NCBI GenBank assembly: GCA_037126765.1
Contig: JBBCBC010000021.1
Coordinates: 25,995,434-26,059,433, forward strand
Direction: 5' to 3'
Length of the DNA stretch: 64,000 nt
Source of the DNA: Stenogyne calaminthoides
Taxonomy: Eukaryota; Streptophyta; Magnoliopsida; Lamiales; Lamiaceae
This document shows positions 11,157 through 23,405 of this stretch, in pieces. The position numbers were made by a program, and so were the translations under genes. Each line of letters begins with the position of its first letter. Positions within the stretch are counted from its first letter, which is position 1. The notes under the pieces were generated by a model, which did no database searches, was not told the origin of the DNA, and was given only the letters and a program-made list of their open reading frames with translations.

Positions 11157-13726
11157 TCAAATCGGGGCTTTAGGTACCCTTTGGAATTGGGTCTGGGGGG
11201 TTAGTGGTGGATTTAGGGATCCACACAAGCAGAAAGCACTTCTATGAAAATCTGAAAGATTAGAAGGTATGATTTGTCTCCCATACATATCAACATAATC
11301 ATACGTCTCTTTATATGCTTTCTGATTAGTACGATTATTAGTGTGAGCCTTGGATGACTTAGAAGACTTGGGATTTTTCTTTATATTTTGTCTTCTTTTA
11401 ATCCAGTGTGGCTCAAAAAGCGATAGCCCTAGATCTCTGATTATAAGGGTAGGTACGACTGCTACCATCAAAAGATTCATATCTTTTTGGCATAGGTGGT
11501 CTTTTGCGGTTTACCTATAGCTTGCTTATTAGGCGCTGACCTTGATTGGGTCTCAGATTAGATTTCCTTCTCATGGGTTGTCTCTTTCGATACCTAATCA
11601 CGATCGAGTTGAGGTCTCTTCGGAAGAACTGGGTTCTTCTGTTGATTCCTCGGCTGATGCTTTATCAGTTGGGGTCCATTTATGTTCCCTTTCTGATTAG
11701 GCACCTGCCTTACTTGGTCAGCATGTCTTTTTCCCTTATTGGATACAAGTTTAGCTTTTAGTGTATCTTTGTCAGAGACTCCTTTGATTACACCCTTCTG
11801 AAGTGAATCAAACGGGGCTTTTGAGGATGTAGAAGGGTTCTCATACCCAATTCCCTTCTTGTTAGTCGGCGTTCAAAAATAGGTGTTCATTTCTTGAAGC
11901 GGTTTTAGATGACTTCGTGAAAACCTCTATTTTCTTCCATGAGACTATCCTCGGTAGATTTAAGACTCTCATGTAGTCGGAATAGCTCATCAAATTTAGC
12001 TTGAAGGATTTTGAAATCATCGACTTGTTTGTTTGTTGATTGCTAGTCGATCTCGATCTGTTTCTCCCGATCGAAGATTTAACCTTGAGCGTTAAGTTCC
12101 TCGATTACCTTCGGCGGTTTCAACAGATTTCGATTCGGTTTTTTCTTTGAGCGTTCTCTTTAACGAAGTGATTATTTCGATCCTTAGCTTGTCATTTTTC
12201 AACTTCCACTATTGTATAAGTGTCTCCGCTTGAGAGATCATCAAGCAATTGCTCGAGTAGAGCTGCAAGTCAATCTCTCCAGCAGGTGTGCTAATAATAG
12301 CAGGTGTGGAAATTGAAAAAATAGAAGGTTTGGAGGTTACCTCAGATTGGTCCTCCTTGGCCATCAGGCAGACTTCATCCTCATCTGAAGAGAATATTAG
12401 ATTTTCATGCTCGTGGAAGTCAGCAAAGACGGCTTATCGGCGAAGTCTTCTCTGAGATGAGTACCCAGAGTCCTCGAGGCGGGATAGGAATCATCAATTC
12501 CGGATGTGTCGACTACGGGGCTTTCCATCTCTCGAGGAGTTGCTCTCTTTTGTTCCGTTTCTCTTCTCTTTCTCTGGGAGTCAGTTTAGGGCAGTCGGTG
12601 CTGTAGTGACCTGGTTTCTCACAGTTGAAGCATGATCCTCGATCTACGGAACTTCCTCTGCCAGGTGAGTCACTCCGTCTGTAGGATCTGTCAGGTGACT
12701 TCCCTTTCTGATAGTAATCAGAACTTCTTCTGTCAGATCTGTTATCTCTTCTCTCATCTGTCAGATCATCTCTTTTCTTTTCTTCTCTGTGATCTCTTCG
12801 ATCATCAGATCTGGTTCTTTCTCGTGATCTGTCAGTTGGCCTCCTGTTTCTTTGATAGTCACTGTAGAATCTCGATACTTACCAAGCTGAGTATTTGTTC
12901 TTTCAAGTTTCTTGGTAAGCGAGCGTCTGTTACCTTGACTTATGATGTTTCACGAGGTTCGGTGGCCTTCGATGCTTTCTTTGGTTGCTTTAAATGCAAC
13001 TGATTTAGACGTTGAGGCTTCAGCAAGCGTCTCGTCTTCATCTGCTTGTCCTCTTTCGATTAAGTCGAACTCGTGAGATTTAAGGCTTAAGAACAAGCTA
13101 CTCGGCTTCATCTTTGAAATGTCTTGGCAATCCTTGATTACCGTGACTTTCATGTCCCATTTCTTGGTGAGAGATCTTAAGATCTTGTAGTTGATATCTT
13201 TGTCTGACATCTCTCTACCAAGTTCTCGTAGCTTATTGACTGACATGGTGATCCTCCCATCGAGCTCGTTGATGGTCTCGTTGGGCAACATCTTTAACTT
13301 TTCGAACTTCACCAGTTCAAATTTTGTAGGCAATTGTCTTTGATCTGATCATTTCCTTCAAGATATATCTCGGCAAAGAGTATCCCACATTGCTTTTGCG
13401 GTTTTGAGATACTTTATCTTCTCTTTGGTGACTTTATCCATTGTCTTCATGATTATATGTCTGGCGATTGTATCTAGAGTAAACAACTTTCTTTCCTCTG
13501 CATCCATCAGGGCTGGGCTTTTTCACACAAGACTTCCCGTGGCAAAGTCTGGATCTCCTCCGACTGCTGGGTTGTCGTGGTATATGATGATGGGTCCTCG
13601 TTCGATGACTTCCATCATTCTGCCGCTTATCGATCCTAGATGGTTGCACATATATAAAGCCCAATCTGCATACTCATCAATTGAAAATTTTGGCAAATCA
13701 TGATACATTCCAGAGGTATTATCCAT
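11157..13726 (-). pseudogene. Gag of element A, broken
   Basis: The ATG at 13726 opens MDNTSGMYHDLPKFSIDEYADW, nearly the same start as gag of H (50747). The capsid-like segment continues at 12950-13333 (LVKFEKLKMLPNETINELDGR). A CCHC zinc knuckle (CFNCEKPGHYSTDCP) is at 12570-12632. The C-terminal third is basic and Gln/Asn-rich (11157-11480). Gag forms the particle and binds RNA through the knuckle. The frame is interrupted at least six times. Confidence 0.8.
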
Positions 13727-13846
13727 GCTGAGTGATTTTGAAAATGAATGTGCTTTAAAAACGGTTTTTCAAGATCAGTTCAAATGACCACAAAGATTCT
13801 TCCTCAAGAATCGATGATACTCAAAGCCAGTGGCTGTAGAACCACT

Positions 13847-13858
13847 GCTCTGATACCA
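13847..13858 (-). other. Primer binding site of element A
   Basis: The minus strand reads TGGTATCAGAGC, complementary to the 3' end of plant initiator-Met tRNA, two bases inside the 5' LTR. The gag ATG lies about 120 nt further in, so the leader is short. Confidence 0.92.
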
Positions 13859-14180
13859 CTTGTAGGTCCCGAATGGGTTTTGTGAGGGTGGAAGTCTAGA
13901 GGGGAGGGGTGAATAGACTTCCAAAACTTTTCGTGCAGATCAGGTGTGAACTGCAGATTACCCGATCAGAGTGCTAGTGTATCAGTTTAGACTGATGTTC
14001 AATATTACTGAGTGCCTGAGGGCAGATCAGTTTGATATCTTTCAGTTTAAACTCAGTTGAGTGACTTGTGTAAAGTGATAAGAAAGCAAGAAAATGCACA
14101 CAAGACTTTTTATAGTGGTTCAGACGAAACCCGTCCTATGTCCACTCTTCCCTTAACACAGGGGAACCTTAACCTACTTT

Positions 14181-14440
14181 AACCTGCGGGACTTATATCC
14201 TTTTCAGGATGGCCGAGATGTTTACCGAGTTCCCACTCTTACAAACTTAACCTGCGGGACTTATATCCTTTTCAGGATGGCCGAGATGTTTACCGAGTTC
14301 CCACTCAAGCTTAACCTACGGGACTTATATCCTTTTCAGGATAGCCAAGATGTTTATCGAGTTCCCACTCTACAAACGTAACCAGCGGGACTTATATCCT
14401 ACAAAGAGGATAACCGAGATGTTTAATGAGTTCTCACTCT
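14181..14440 (-). repeat. Four tandem ~66-bp repeats in the element A LTR
   Basis: Units start at about 14181, 14249, 14313 and 14380 with AACCTGCGGGACTTATATCC or variants and end with GAGTTCCCACTC. They lie downstream of the TATA box in LTR orientation, so they should be in the transcribed R/U5 part. The F LTRs carry a related two-copy block (38560-38645; 40180-40265). Confidence 0.85.
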
Positions 14441-14706
14441 TCAGACTTGACCTAACTTGCGTTTGGGTAAAGAATGATTGAGGGTTCCAACTGGAAATCT
14501 ATCTTGCTGCTTTACGTAGCCAAAAATGCTAGTGGATAGGATTTCTTGCTAAGAACTATGGGATGAACACTCTAAGAATAATCTTCAGATGTAGTGTTCT
14601 TTTGAGTGGAGATTTGTTATAGCTTTAGCTTCTTTTGCGATGTCTCCGTGTTTGTTCTTGCGTTTTCACTTGTTGGTCCTTTTTCTTCAAAATGAAGATC
14701 GATCCC

Positions 14707-14714
14707 ATTTTATA
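14707..14714 (-). promoter_or_regulatory. TATA box of element A LTR
   Basis: The minus strand reads TCTATAAAATGGGATC; the H LTR has CTATAAATATGGGATC at the corresponding place (49801). This is the likely core promoter. Confidence 0.7.
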
Positions 14715-15540
14715 GACCTCGAAATCAAAGAGCCGTTGGAGAGCAATTTGAATTTCGGGCTATATAGGTAGGTCAGAGGATATGATTGTGACGTCTTTGC
14801 GATTTTCGGCGTGGCCGTAGGCATGATTAGCACCGTTTTTGTCTGCAGCGTTGTATCCCGTATTGTCAGCTCTTTTTGTGCACGTGTCGCTTTCTCCTTG
14901 CCTTCGCGAGGCGGCACTTTAGAAATTTGTCCGTTAGACGATTGATATTCCTTTTGAAGAGGATTCGTCTTGTCTGGTGTATCTTTTTGATTGTCACGGG
15001 TGTGGTGACTTGATCAAATGGCGGTCGATCTACCATGTTGAGTCTTGATTTGCACATTGTCTTAGCTTCAATATCACGGACTCTGCTTTGAAAGTAGGTC
15101 TTCAGGTCTTTTGATCTTCAGGTGTCTCTGAGCCTCAGTGTATTTAGTCGTACCGAGTCTTCAGGTTTGATGCTGAGTCTTCAAGTGTATCTGAGTCTTC
15201 AGGTTCATCTGAGTCTTCAGTGTTTATCTGAGTCTTGAGTTCATCGAGTCTTGAGTTCTTAGAGTCTTGATGTCTTCTTGTCTTCACGATCTTGACTTCT
15301 TGTCTTCGATTTGCGCTTAGTCTTGATCATCGACCTTCTACGGGTCATCGATACTTCGACGACCTATACATATTGAGTTCCCCCTCAATATGTGACCTAT
15401 CTTTACATCGACTATCTATACATTTAAATTTGGTCATCTTATTACGATTCTAAGTCATCGATCGACTAACTTTTGTCCGGTGGCCCTACTACAACCTGTT
15501 TTGGAACTTCCATCAAAACTAAATTACATATTTCCCAACA

Positions 15541-16005
15541 TATATCCCGCTCTCAGACCGCTTGATCATAGCACTTGGTCGAGCAGTATCGCTCGACCAC
15601 TTAGTTTGGTCGAGCGCTTCCACATCATTTGGATTCCTCAAGGCTTAGAGCACCTTCCTTGGTCGGCGGTTTAAGCTCGACCACACCGGGTCGGCGCCGA
15701 TTGCTCCCTCAAGACTTGTGCCACTCGACCACATTGGTCGAGCTCTAGGTGCTCGACCTCATCCTTCTATCACCTTTCTTCACTCCAACTAATACTTTTC
15801 AGTATTTCTTTCATATCTTTTCAACCGGGAGTCCGATTCATGCACCACAAAGTCTCACGAGCTCCATTTTCAGCCCTTTTTAATGTTATACAAACCAAAG
15901 AAGAAAATTAGTAATTTTATACATATCATGCTCAATCACCACAAGAATATCACTAAAAACACTCAAAACATGGCTAAAACTCGCTCGTAACTCACTCAAT
16001 TTCAC
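15541..16005. other. Spacer with clustered GGTCGAGC inverted motifs
   Basis: No coding frame is convincing. Seven copies of GGTCGAGC, GCTCGACC or a one-base variant occur between about 15572 and 15762 in both orientations. The rest is AT-rich. It replaces the outer ~230 bp expected for the element B 3' LTR. It may be host DNA or a fragment of an unrelated repeat. Confidence 0.5.
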
Positions 16006-17355
16006 CTCTAATCATGGAGAAAAAAATGAAGTAACGTTGTTTGTGAATTCCCTAGAGCTTGTATATATAGGGAGGCTCAGCTTAAACCCTAAGCTAGCCC
16101 AATTAGGGAAATAAAATCCCTAATCTTGAATTAAATTAATTCCTTTTAATTTAATTCCCTAAATATAAATCTCTACGATTTATTTCCATATGCATTAAAT
16201 CCTACAATTATATTCCAAATATAATTATTGGGAATTCTTATTTAATTAAATCCAGTTTAATTATATATTAAATATTAATATTAATTAATTCCAAATTAAT
16301 CTATTATTAATTACTTCTCCATAAATTAAATATTAAATCCAATTTAACATTTAATCAACCAACTATAATCCATAAAAGGGAAATACTTGTTGTGTGACCC
16401 ATAGGCCCTCATATACCGAGAGATTAGTCAAACTAACGGTCTTAATTGAACCCTAGTCAATAAATCAGACATTCTCAATATATGAAGTACGTTGCGAGAA
16501 ACATGCAACTACCTATAACTGAAATGTGGGCAAATGTGATTTCCTCCTTTCATTCACGAATACTCGATTAGTCTTGAACATGATTAAGTGTCTATTCAAA
16601 TAACTTAATCAATTTATCTCAAATCACTAATTGATCATTATTGTCACACTTAGTCACAAAGTCTAAGTTGACGTGCATTGGCCAATGATTTCGATCCAAT
16701 TATGATGTGAAGATGAGTATTCTCTCTAAATCCACTTTGAGGAATGAATCCTTGTCTTGGATCAACTACCACGCACGTGCACTTCGTGATGAACCCAATC
16801 TAAGCCGTATCTACCCATGGAAGGGTGCAAGCATTGGTCATGATCAAAGTTCATCACTCCATACATGTCGTGCGTATTGACATCAAGTCAAAGAAGTATC
16901 GCATCGCTCCCACTAACAGAGACACTCGTAGACACATATAGTGGAACTACATCAAACGGTTTCTCGGATGGATATACCAATACCCTCTAAGGTATTTGTG
17001 CATCCATCATGAGATACCTAGTATCTCGGAGTAAGTGAGATCTTACTACACTCTCTAAGAGTATGATGCAGATCGCACACCACTCCATTGCATCATCAAT
17101 ATCCCTTTCTTGATGATCCTCGATTGGGGCTATTTAAGAATCATGCTTAAGTCATCTGAGTTATCACTCACTCAATGACAACAGTGACTCAAGGGAACTC
17201 ATATAAGAATAAATGCAAACAATCAAACATAATATTCTAATGAGTTTAACGCCATAAATTTAATATTAAATAAATAATAATATTAAACCAATACTGAATA
17301 TTATCTGAGTATTATGTCCTTACAAAGGATTGTCTCTAGGACACTAACACTAACA
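16006..17355 (-). repeat. 3' LTR of element B (outer end missing)
   Basis: It aligns with 23630-24972 and with the reverse complement of 60399-61700. It ends ..CTAACACTAACA (minus: TGTTAGTGTTAG). The outermost ~230 bp of the LTR are not present on the left, where the GGTCGAGC spacer begins. A TATA box (minus CTATATATAC) is at 16061-16070. Confidence 0.88.
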
Positions 17356-17367
17356 ATCTTCCACTTG
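17356..17367 (-). other. Polypurine tract of element B
   Basis: The minus strand reads CAAGTGGAAGAT directly before the LTR start TGTTAGTG, a form common in plant copia elements. Confidence 0.8.
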
Positions 17368-17369
17368 AA

Positions 17370-19300
17370 CTAGAGCCAATCACCTTCATGTTTAACCCCT
17401 AGACCATCAAAACGTCTAGTGTGTACATGAACACTCAAAGCCTTGGTGAAAGGATCAGCCAGGTTATCTTCCGTGGGGACACGTTCTAACTCTATCTCTC
17501 CTCTAGCGATTATCTCTCTTATCAAGTGATAACGCCTCGGTACATGTTTGTTTCTGTTATTGGATCTCAGTTCTTAGCTTGCACAACCACACCAGTATTG
17601 TCACAATACAACTTTATTCGACTGCTGGCACTCGGAACTACCCCTAGTTCATTTAAGAACTGTTTATCCAGACAGTTTCTTTGGCAGCTTCCGCCGCAGC
17701 AATGTACTCAGCTTCGGTTGTTGAATCAGCGGTAGTATCTTGCTTGGAACTATTCCAACTGACCGCCCCACCATTGAGAACGAAGACATAGCCCGACTGT
17801 GACTTGTAATCATCAAAATCAGATTGGAAACTTGCTTCAGCATAGCCGGTTGCGACTAGCTCTGACTGACCTCCGTAGACTAGAAAGCAATCTTTAGTAC
17901 GTCTGAGGTACTTAAGAATGTTCTTGACAGCAATCCAGTGGTTCACCCGGATTCTATTGGTATCTACCAGTAGTGCTGACAGCGAAGGCCACATCTGGCC
18001 TAGTGCAAGTCATGGCGTACATGATGGATCCAATTTCAGATGCATATGGTATATACTTCATGCACTGGATGTCAGCTTCTGTAGAAGGACAATCCTTCTT
18101 AGACAGCTTTATCCCATGATATGTTGGTAGAGAACCTCTCTTAGAGTTCTCCATCGCAAACCGCCTCAACACCTTGTCTACGTAGGTGGACTTTGTCAGT
18201 CCCAACATTCTCTTGGATCTATCCCTATGGATCTTGATCCCTAAGATATAGTAGGCTTCTCCAAGGTCCTTCATCATGAAGGTCCTTGACAGCCATTCTT
18301 TCATGGACTGCATGAGCGGGATATTGTTTCCCATAATGAGTATGTCATCGACATACACAACTATGAACACAATATTCTTCCCACAGCATGTCCGATAGAC
18401 GCACGGATCTTCCGAGTTTCTGACGAAGTCAAATGATTTGACAACTTCATCAAATCGGATATTCCAACTTCTAGAAGCTTGCTTCAATCCATAATGGATT
18501 GTTTAAGCTTGCACACGAGATTAGATTTTGGCTTTGATATGAAATCTTCAGGTTGAGTCATAAGTAATTCCTTATCAATGTTGCCATTGAGGAAAGCTGT
18601 TTTGACATCCATCTGCCAAATCTCATAATCTAGATGTGCTGCCATCGCAAGTAAAATTCGAATGGACTTGATCTTAGCAACTGGTGAGAAAGTTTCATCA
18701 TAGTCAATGCCTTCGCGTTGACTGTAACCTTTCGCCACCAACCTAGCCTTGTAGGTTTGTACTTTTCTATTTGCATTGGTCTCCCGTTTGAAGACCCACT
18801 TGCAACCTATGGGTCTAACCCTTTTTGGCAATTCAACCAAGTCCCAAACTTGATTGACATACATCGAGTCCATCTTGAATTTCATGGCTTCATGCCACTC
18901 CTTTGAGTTAACATCTATTGTTGCCTCAATGTAAGTTCTAGGTTCGTCCTTATCTGGGATTTCCACGTCATCACGCTCCTCTACGAGGAAGCCATAATAT
19001 CTTGTGGGTGGATTACAAACTCTAGTGGACTTACGGAGTTGTGGTTTCTCAGACTGCACATTCTGATCGTGAAAATTTTGTGGTGCAGCAATTTCATCGT
19101 CGACCGGGGAGGCCTCAAGAGCGACACTTCCGGATGCTCCTTGAGCACTTCCGGATGCCTCTTGGGCGAGAGTTTGAACTATGCTGTTCTCATTCAGCCC
19201 ACTTGGAGTTCATTCCTCGGGCATTGCAAATCCAATTACGCTCCCACTGGCTGAAAGAGGATCACTTAGTGATAAACTTTCACCATGTGAGCTGCTGAAT
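17370..19300 (-). pseudogene. RT-RNase H of element B, broken
   Basis: RT starts in the tract 18484-19059 with IGCKWVFKRE and WQMDVKTAFLNGN. It continues at 17954-18487 with the catalytic YVDD (18344-18355) and DLGEAYYILGI. RNase H is at 17653-17994, with the TTEAEYIAAAEAAKE motif. The frame shifts at about 18485, in the region encoding LKQSIYGLKQAS in relatives, and again near 17970 and 17653. The catalytic Asp pair of RT is intact, but no single product can be made. Confidence 0.85.
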
Positions 19301-20290
19301 GCTCCCACTGATTCTTTGTCATGTTGCTTTGACAAGACATCAGTCTCCTTGTTAAGTTGTGGTTCTTGAATTTCTTCAAGTTCTATCATCTTACGGCTTT
19401 GTTCCTTGAAGACGTAGTCTTCTTCAAGGAATTAAACCTGAAACAATCACTGTTTGTTTCTGTGGTAGATAAAAATAATATCCTCTAGTTTCCTTAGGAT
19501 ATCCCACAAAATAACCCTTTTCACCTTTTGCTTCCAACTTATTAATGAGCATTTTCTTCACAAACACGTGGCAACCCCATGTTCTAATGTGAGAGAAATT
19601 TGGCTTCTTGCCATGCCATAGCTCGTATGGCGTATGCTCAACTGATTTGGATGGAATCATATTCAGAATGTAGATTGAGGTAGTGAGTGCGTATCCCCAT
19701 AAGAATGTCGGAAGGGAGGAGAAACTCATCATGGACCTTACCATGTCTAACAGGGTTCGATTTCTCCTCTCGGACACTCCATTCATTTGGGGTGTACCGG
19801 GAGGAGTCCATTGTGATTGGATTCCATGCAACTTCAGATAATCAATGAATTCATGGCTAAGATATTCTCCTTCTCGATCTGATCAAAGAGTCTTAATACT
19901 CTTACCAAGATGTTTCTCTACTTTAGCTTTGTACTCCTTGAATTTCTCAAACGATTCGGACTTGTGTTTCATTAGATACACGTACCCGAATCTAGAGAAA
20001 TCGTCAGTAAAAGTAATGAAGTAGCCGAATTGACCCCTAGCTAGAGTGGGCAGCGGTCCACAAACGTCACTGTGGATCAACTCTAGAACTTCTTTGACAC
20101 GAACCCCTTTCCCAGAAAAGGGTTTGTTGATCATCTTGCCCTTGAGACAGGATTCACAATTACCATAAGACTCAAAGTCGAATGGGGTTAAGTAGTCTAA
20201 CTTTCTTAACCTTGCTATCCTATTCTCATTTGCATGACCAAGCCTACAATTCCACAAGTAAGTTGGGTTTTCATGATTACTAAGTTTGAG
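19301..20290 (-). pseudogene. Integrase of element B, broken
   Basis: The zinc segment (WNCRLGHANENR .. CESCLKGKM) and the first catalytic Asp (LIHSDVCGPL) are in 19883-20257. The core with TPPGTPQMNGVSERRNR, carrying the catalytic Glu, is in 19424-19831. A break near 19840-19880 removes continuity where the second Asp motif (SDRGGEY in relatives) should lie; the DNA there reads a stop, TGATCAAAG on the plus strand. Confidence 0.8.
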
Positions 20291-21561
20291 TCATTTTTTT
20301 TGTATATTAAGAATGTTATGTCCACAATGAAACAAATATAAACCATTAGATAAAGGAGCATTTCCATACACATCACCATTAAGATAAAAATAACAATTAT
20401 TATTTGCAAAATGGAAGGAAAAACCTTCAATATCCAACATCGGAATAGAAATAATGTTGCGGGTAATTGAAGGAACAAAATAACAATTATTTAGTTCAAG
20501 TCTAAAACCAGAAGGTAAGTCTAAAACATAAAGACCAACACGTTCAACAGCAACTCTTGCTCCATTCCCAATGTGTAGGGCGACTTCACCAGGCCTAACT
20601 GCCCTGCTATGCTTGAAACCCTGCACATTAGTACAAATGGTGAGCCACAACTGGTATCCAATACCCAACAGTTAGTATCATTTGTGGACATGTTTATCTC
20701 AATAACAAACATACCTGTTCCAGTGGTTGAGACACCTTGTGTCTTCTTTTCAGCTGCTAGAACCTTACAGTCCTTCTTCCAATGCCCCTTGTGCTTACAA
20801 TGGAGGTATACATCCTTGTCCACCCTATCCTTCTTTTGAATTCCACCTTTGGGCTTAAGGAAGCTAGGCTTAGAGCCTTTCTTTGCCTTGCCTCTCCGCT
20901 TCTTCTTTACTTTCGGATCAGAAGAAGTAGAGGCACTCACCATGAGTACGGACTTCTCTTTAGCAGTGGAGGACTCAAAAGTCTTGAGCATGTTATGCAG
21001 CTCGGGCATGGTCGATTGCGTCTTATTTATATTAAAGTTTACTACGAAACTCGAATATGAATCGGGAAGCGACTGAAGAATGGCATAAACATCAACGTTG
21101 GTCTTGAGCTCAATGCCCAGACGACCAAGTTTCTCAATTAGCCCTATCATCTTCAATACATGAGGAGAAACCTTCTCTCCCTCGGACAATTGGCATCTAA
21201 ACAGATCTCTCATCACTTCATAAATCTCAGAACGAGATTCAGAATCAAAGAGATCCTTCAGATGCTTGATCATCTTGAAGGGAAGCATCTTCTCCTGCTG
21301 CCTTTGCAGCTCGGGAGTCATTCCGAGTAGCATAACACAATAAGCCTGGGAAGCATCCTCTTGATGCTTCTTTTGGGCTGCAGCGTTGAACGCTTCAGCC
21401 TCTTCAGTACCAGCCTCAGGGGTAGCAGGGATTGGCGTGTCCAACACGTACTCAATCTTCTCTTGCCTGAGCACCGAACGAACATTTCGGTGCCAGTCGA
21501 GAAAGTTTGGCCCAACCAACTTGTTCGTTTTCAAAACACTTCTCAATGACAAGTTATTCAT
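20291..21561 (-). pseudogene. Gag-protease of element B
   Basis: The ATG at 21561 opens MNNLSLRSVLKTNKLVGPN, a UBN2-type copia gag with FLDWHRNVRSVL. The knuckle CKHKGHWKKDC lacks the first Cys of the usual CxxC (it reads HCKHK), so zinc binding may be impaired. The protease motif reads VLDTSCGS where relatives have VDTGCGS, a change at the active-site Gly. A frameshift near 20640 separates the protease halves (20291-20668 in the second frame). Confidence 0.82.
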
Positions 21562-23392
21562 TTCAACAATCCGAGAGAAATAAAATAAAACCGGAATTAA
21601 AACACATAATTCCTATGATCAATATTCAGCAATTCAAAATAAACATGGTCTTTCAATTTATTTTGTCTCCATTATTTTCACATACTTAACGACCTCATCG
21701 GAAAAGTACGAATTTATATCTAATATAAATCATAATGGACTAGGATCCACATTACTACAATCATAATCCCAGCGAGGGCTGATCATTATGATAGCATAAC
21801 TGGTAGGTCTCCAAACCAATTGCCAGATTGCAACTCCTACTTGTCGAATCTAGTCGACTGTTGTCACTTACCCTTTGTTCCCCGCGAGGGCTAGCGAAAC
21901 AAAGTTAAGTTGGTTTACAACCATCAAGCGGCAACATTTTCATGTCCCTATAAAAGTCCCGTTAGATGTAGATCCGAGCAAAAGATGAGGGTCTTTAAGT
22001 ACTCATTGGAACGAAATCTCCGGTTTACTTTTAATTTCGATGGAAGACATCTTATCAAGTTAATGAGAAAACCATATTTTAGGGAGGAACGTTTTAAAAG
22101 ACGGGGTATTAATTGCTTAATTGAGATCCATGAAGTCTAAGTCATATTTGAGCAATTACGGGCGCCGCCTACCCAAACATGATGTATACGGACTCACAAA
22201 TATTTGGGTGCCGTCTACCCAAGCATTTAACACGGTCCGACATTTATTTGGGCGCCGCCTACCCAAACATTTATAACGCGAACTTAAACGTTAACTAATT
22301 TAAAAACGATTAAACAAGCTAACAGTGGGTTTTTAATAAATCCTTTGAAAACGAATTTAATTTTAATTAAAGATCCATTTTAAGATTATTAAAATTGGTT
22401 AATCCAATTAATAGTCTTCGTCCAACCGAATTTTAATCTCAGAATTATATCTAATAAAATTCCAAAATTCAATTTTTATTTATTTTAATCCTGTGGGCTT
22501 AGGTGCAATTTCTAAAATTTGCACGGGAGGGCCTGTCTCAAATCGTTTGCAAAACAGCCCTCCTACATCACCCAACCAAATCGAATCCAATTCAAAGTCG
22601 AAACACCAAATTAACCCAATCTCAGAATCAAAATCGCATCACAATTAATCAAATTAATTTCATCTGTTCAATCCAAACAAGAAACCAAAACAATCGAAAC
22701 AGTTTGGGTCCCAACGAAGACGAACATAATTGAATGAGGCGACGCGACACGGTTCGGCCAGTGGTCCAACGCGGGTCGCCAACGCCATGCCTAGCGTGCG
22801 GGCGACCCATCATCGATGTGGACGAGGTGTAGGGGTAAGCGCGGTTCCGCACCCCTGGTCGATCTCTGGTTCAAAACCAGATCGATGAACACAAGCAGGC
22901 GACGAGTCGGCGGCGCGTCGCCACTGGCTCTTCCAGAATTTGGTGACGCTCCACCTTGAAACACATCTAGATGGGCACGCCGGCTAAGCCACGAGTACGT
23001 TCAAGCGACCAACATCGAAATCGAAAAGAATCGGCAGCAATTCGCGATGAATCGCGGTGGAAACGATCGAAGCCTCCAAGGCGAGATCGGGGCATTTCGG
23101 GGTCGAGCCGCGGGCTCTTGCGCTTGTCGCGAGGCGCGGTGCCTAGCATTGGCCCTTGGAGACTCGGTGTAGCGCCGTCAGCCGAGGTCTAAAACACGAG
23201 GCAGCGCGGCGGTGGAAATTGGGGAGAAACCCTAATTTTTGGGTTCTCGGTGAAGACGAAAGGGGACAAGCGAAACAGGACCAAAACAAAACAAGGGGTG
23301 CGGTTTAATGAGAAAAACCGTGCCCCACTGATTATTAAAAAAAAAATTAATTTAAAAAATCAGATTTTATGCAATTAAAACAAGAGCTTGGA
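21562..23392 (-). other. 1.8 kb leader of element B
   Basis: This is the transcribed leader between PBS and the gag ATG. It has a GC-rich segment near the PBS (about 22740-23240) and an AT-rich remainder. It aligns in reverse complement with 61979-64000 of element D. Open frames in the GC-rich part occur on both strands and look like composition effects, not genes. BARE-1-type elements are known for leaders of this length. Confidence 0.8.
22155..22275 (-). repeat. Three tandem TTTGGG..CCCAAA hairpin units in the leader
   Basis: Units at 22160-22180, 22203-22224 and 22246-22270 share GGGCGCCGCCTACCCAAACA or close variants. TTTGGG and CCCAAA can pair across a 9-base loop. CGGACT/CGGTCCGA words lie between them. 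The array recurs in D (63185-63300). Confidence 0.8.
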
Positions 23393-23404
23393 GCTCTAAT
23401 ACCA
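23393..23404 (-). other. Primer binding site of element B
   Basis: The minus strand reads TGGTATTAGAGC, one mismatch from the initiator-Met complement TGGTATCAGAGC, one base inside the 5' LTR. Confidence 0.88.
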
Positions 23405-23405
23405 C

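Larger units (their letters stand above)
1..15540 (-). mobile_element. Element A: large Sirevirus-like Ty1/copia retrotransposon
   Basis: On the minus strand the order is 5' LTR (13861-15540), PBS, gag, protease, integrase, RT, RNase H, a third ORF, polypurine tract and 3' LTR (1-391, cut by the window). This domain order is Ty1/copia. The gag and integrase sequences, the third ORF after pol and the GGGGG-rich tract resemble the Sirevirus lineage; that assignment is family knowledge, not a computed tree. The internal region is about 13.5 kb, long for copia, partly because an F-family LTR (1146-2605) and a plus-strand tract (6400-7540) lie within it. Almost all frames are broken. The right flank after the LTR is TATAT (15541-15545); the matching flank lies outside the window. 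Confidence 0.85.
13861..15540 (-). repeat. 5' LTR of element A
   Basis: The 1680-bp LTR reads TGTTGGGAAA ... GGGACCTACA on the minus strand (TG..CA ends). It contains a TATA box (14707-14714), a four-copy repeat (14181-14440), GAGTCTTCAG-type units (about 15130-15290) and the CATATTGAG inverted repeat around 15367-15390. It is 119 bp longer than the related LTR of H (49049-50609). Confidence 0.92.

Noticed and set aside
14181..14440. Satellite DNA
   Set aside because: The four copies are confined to the LTR, and a related block is found in other LTRs; they are internal LTR repeats.
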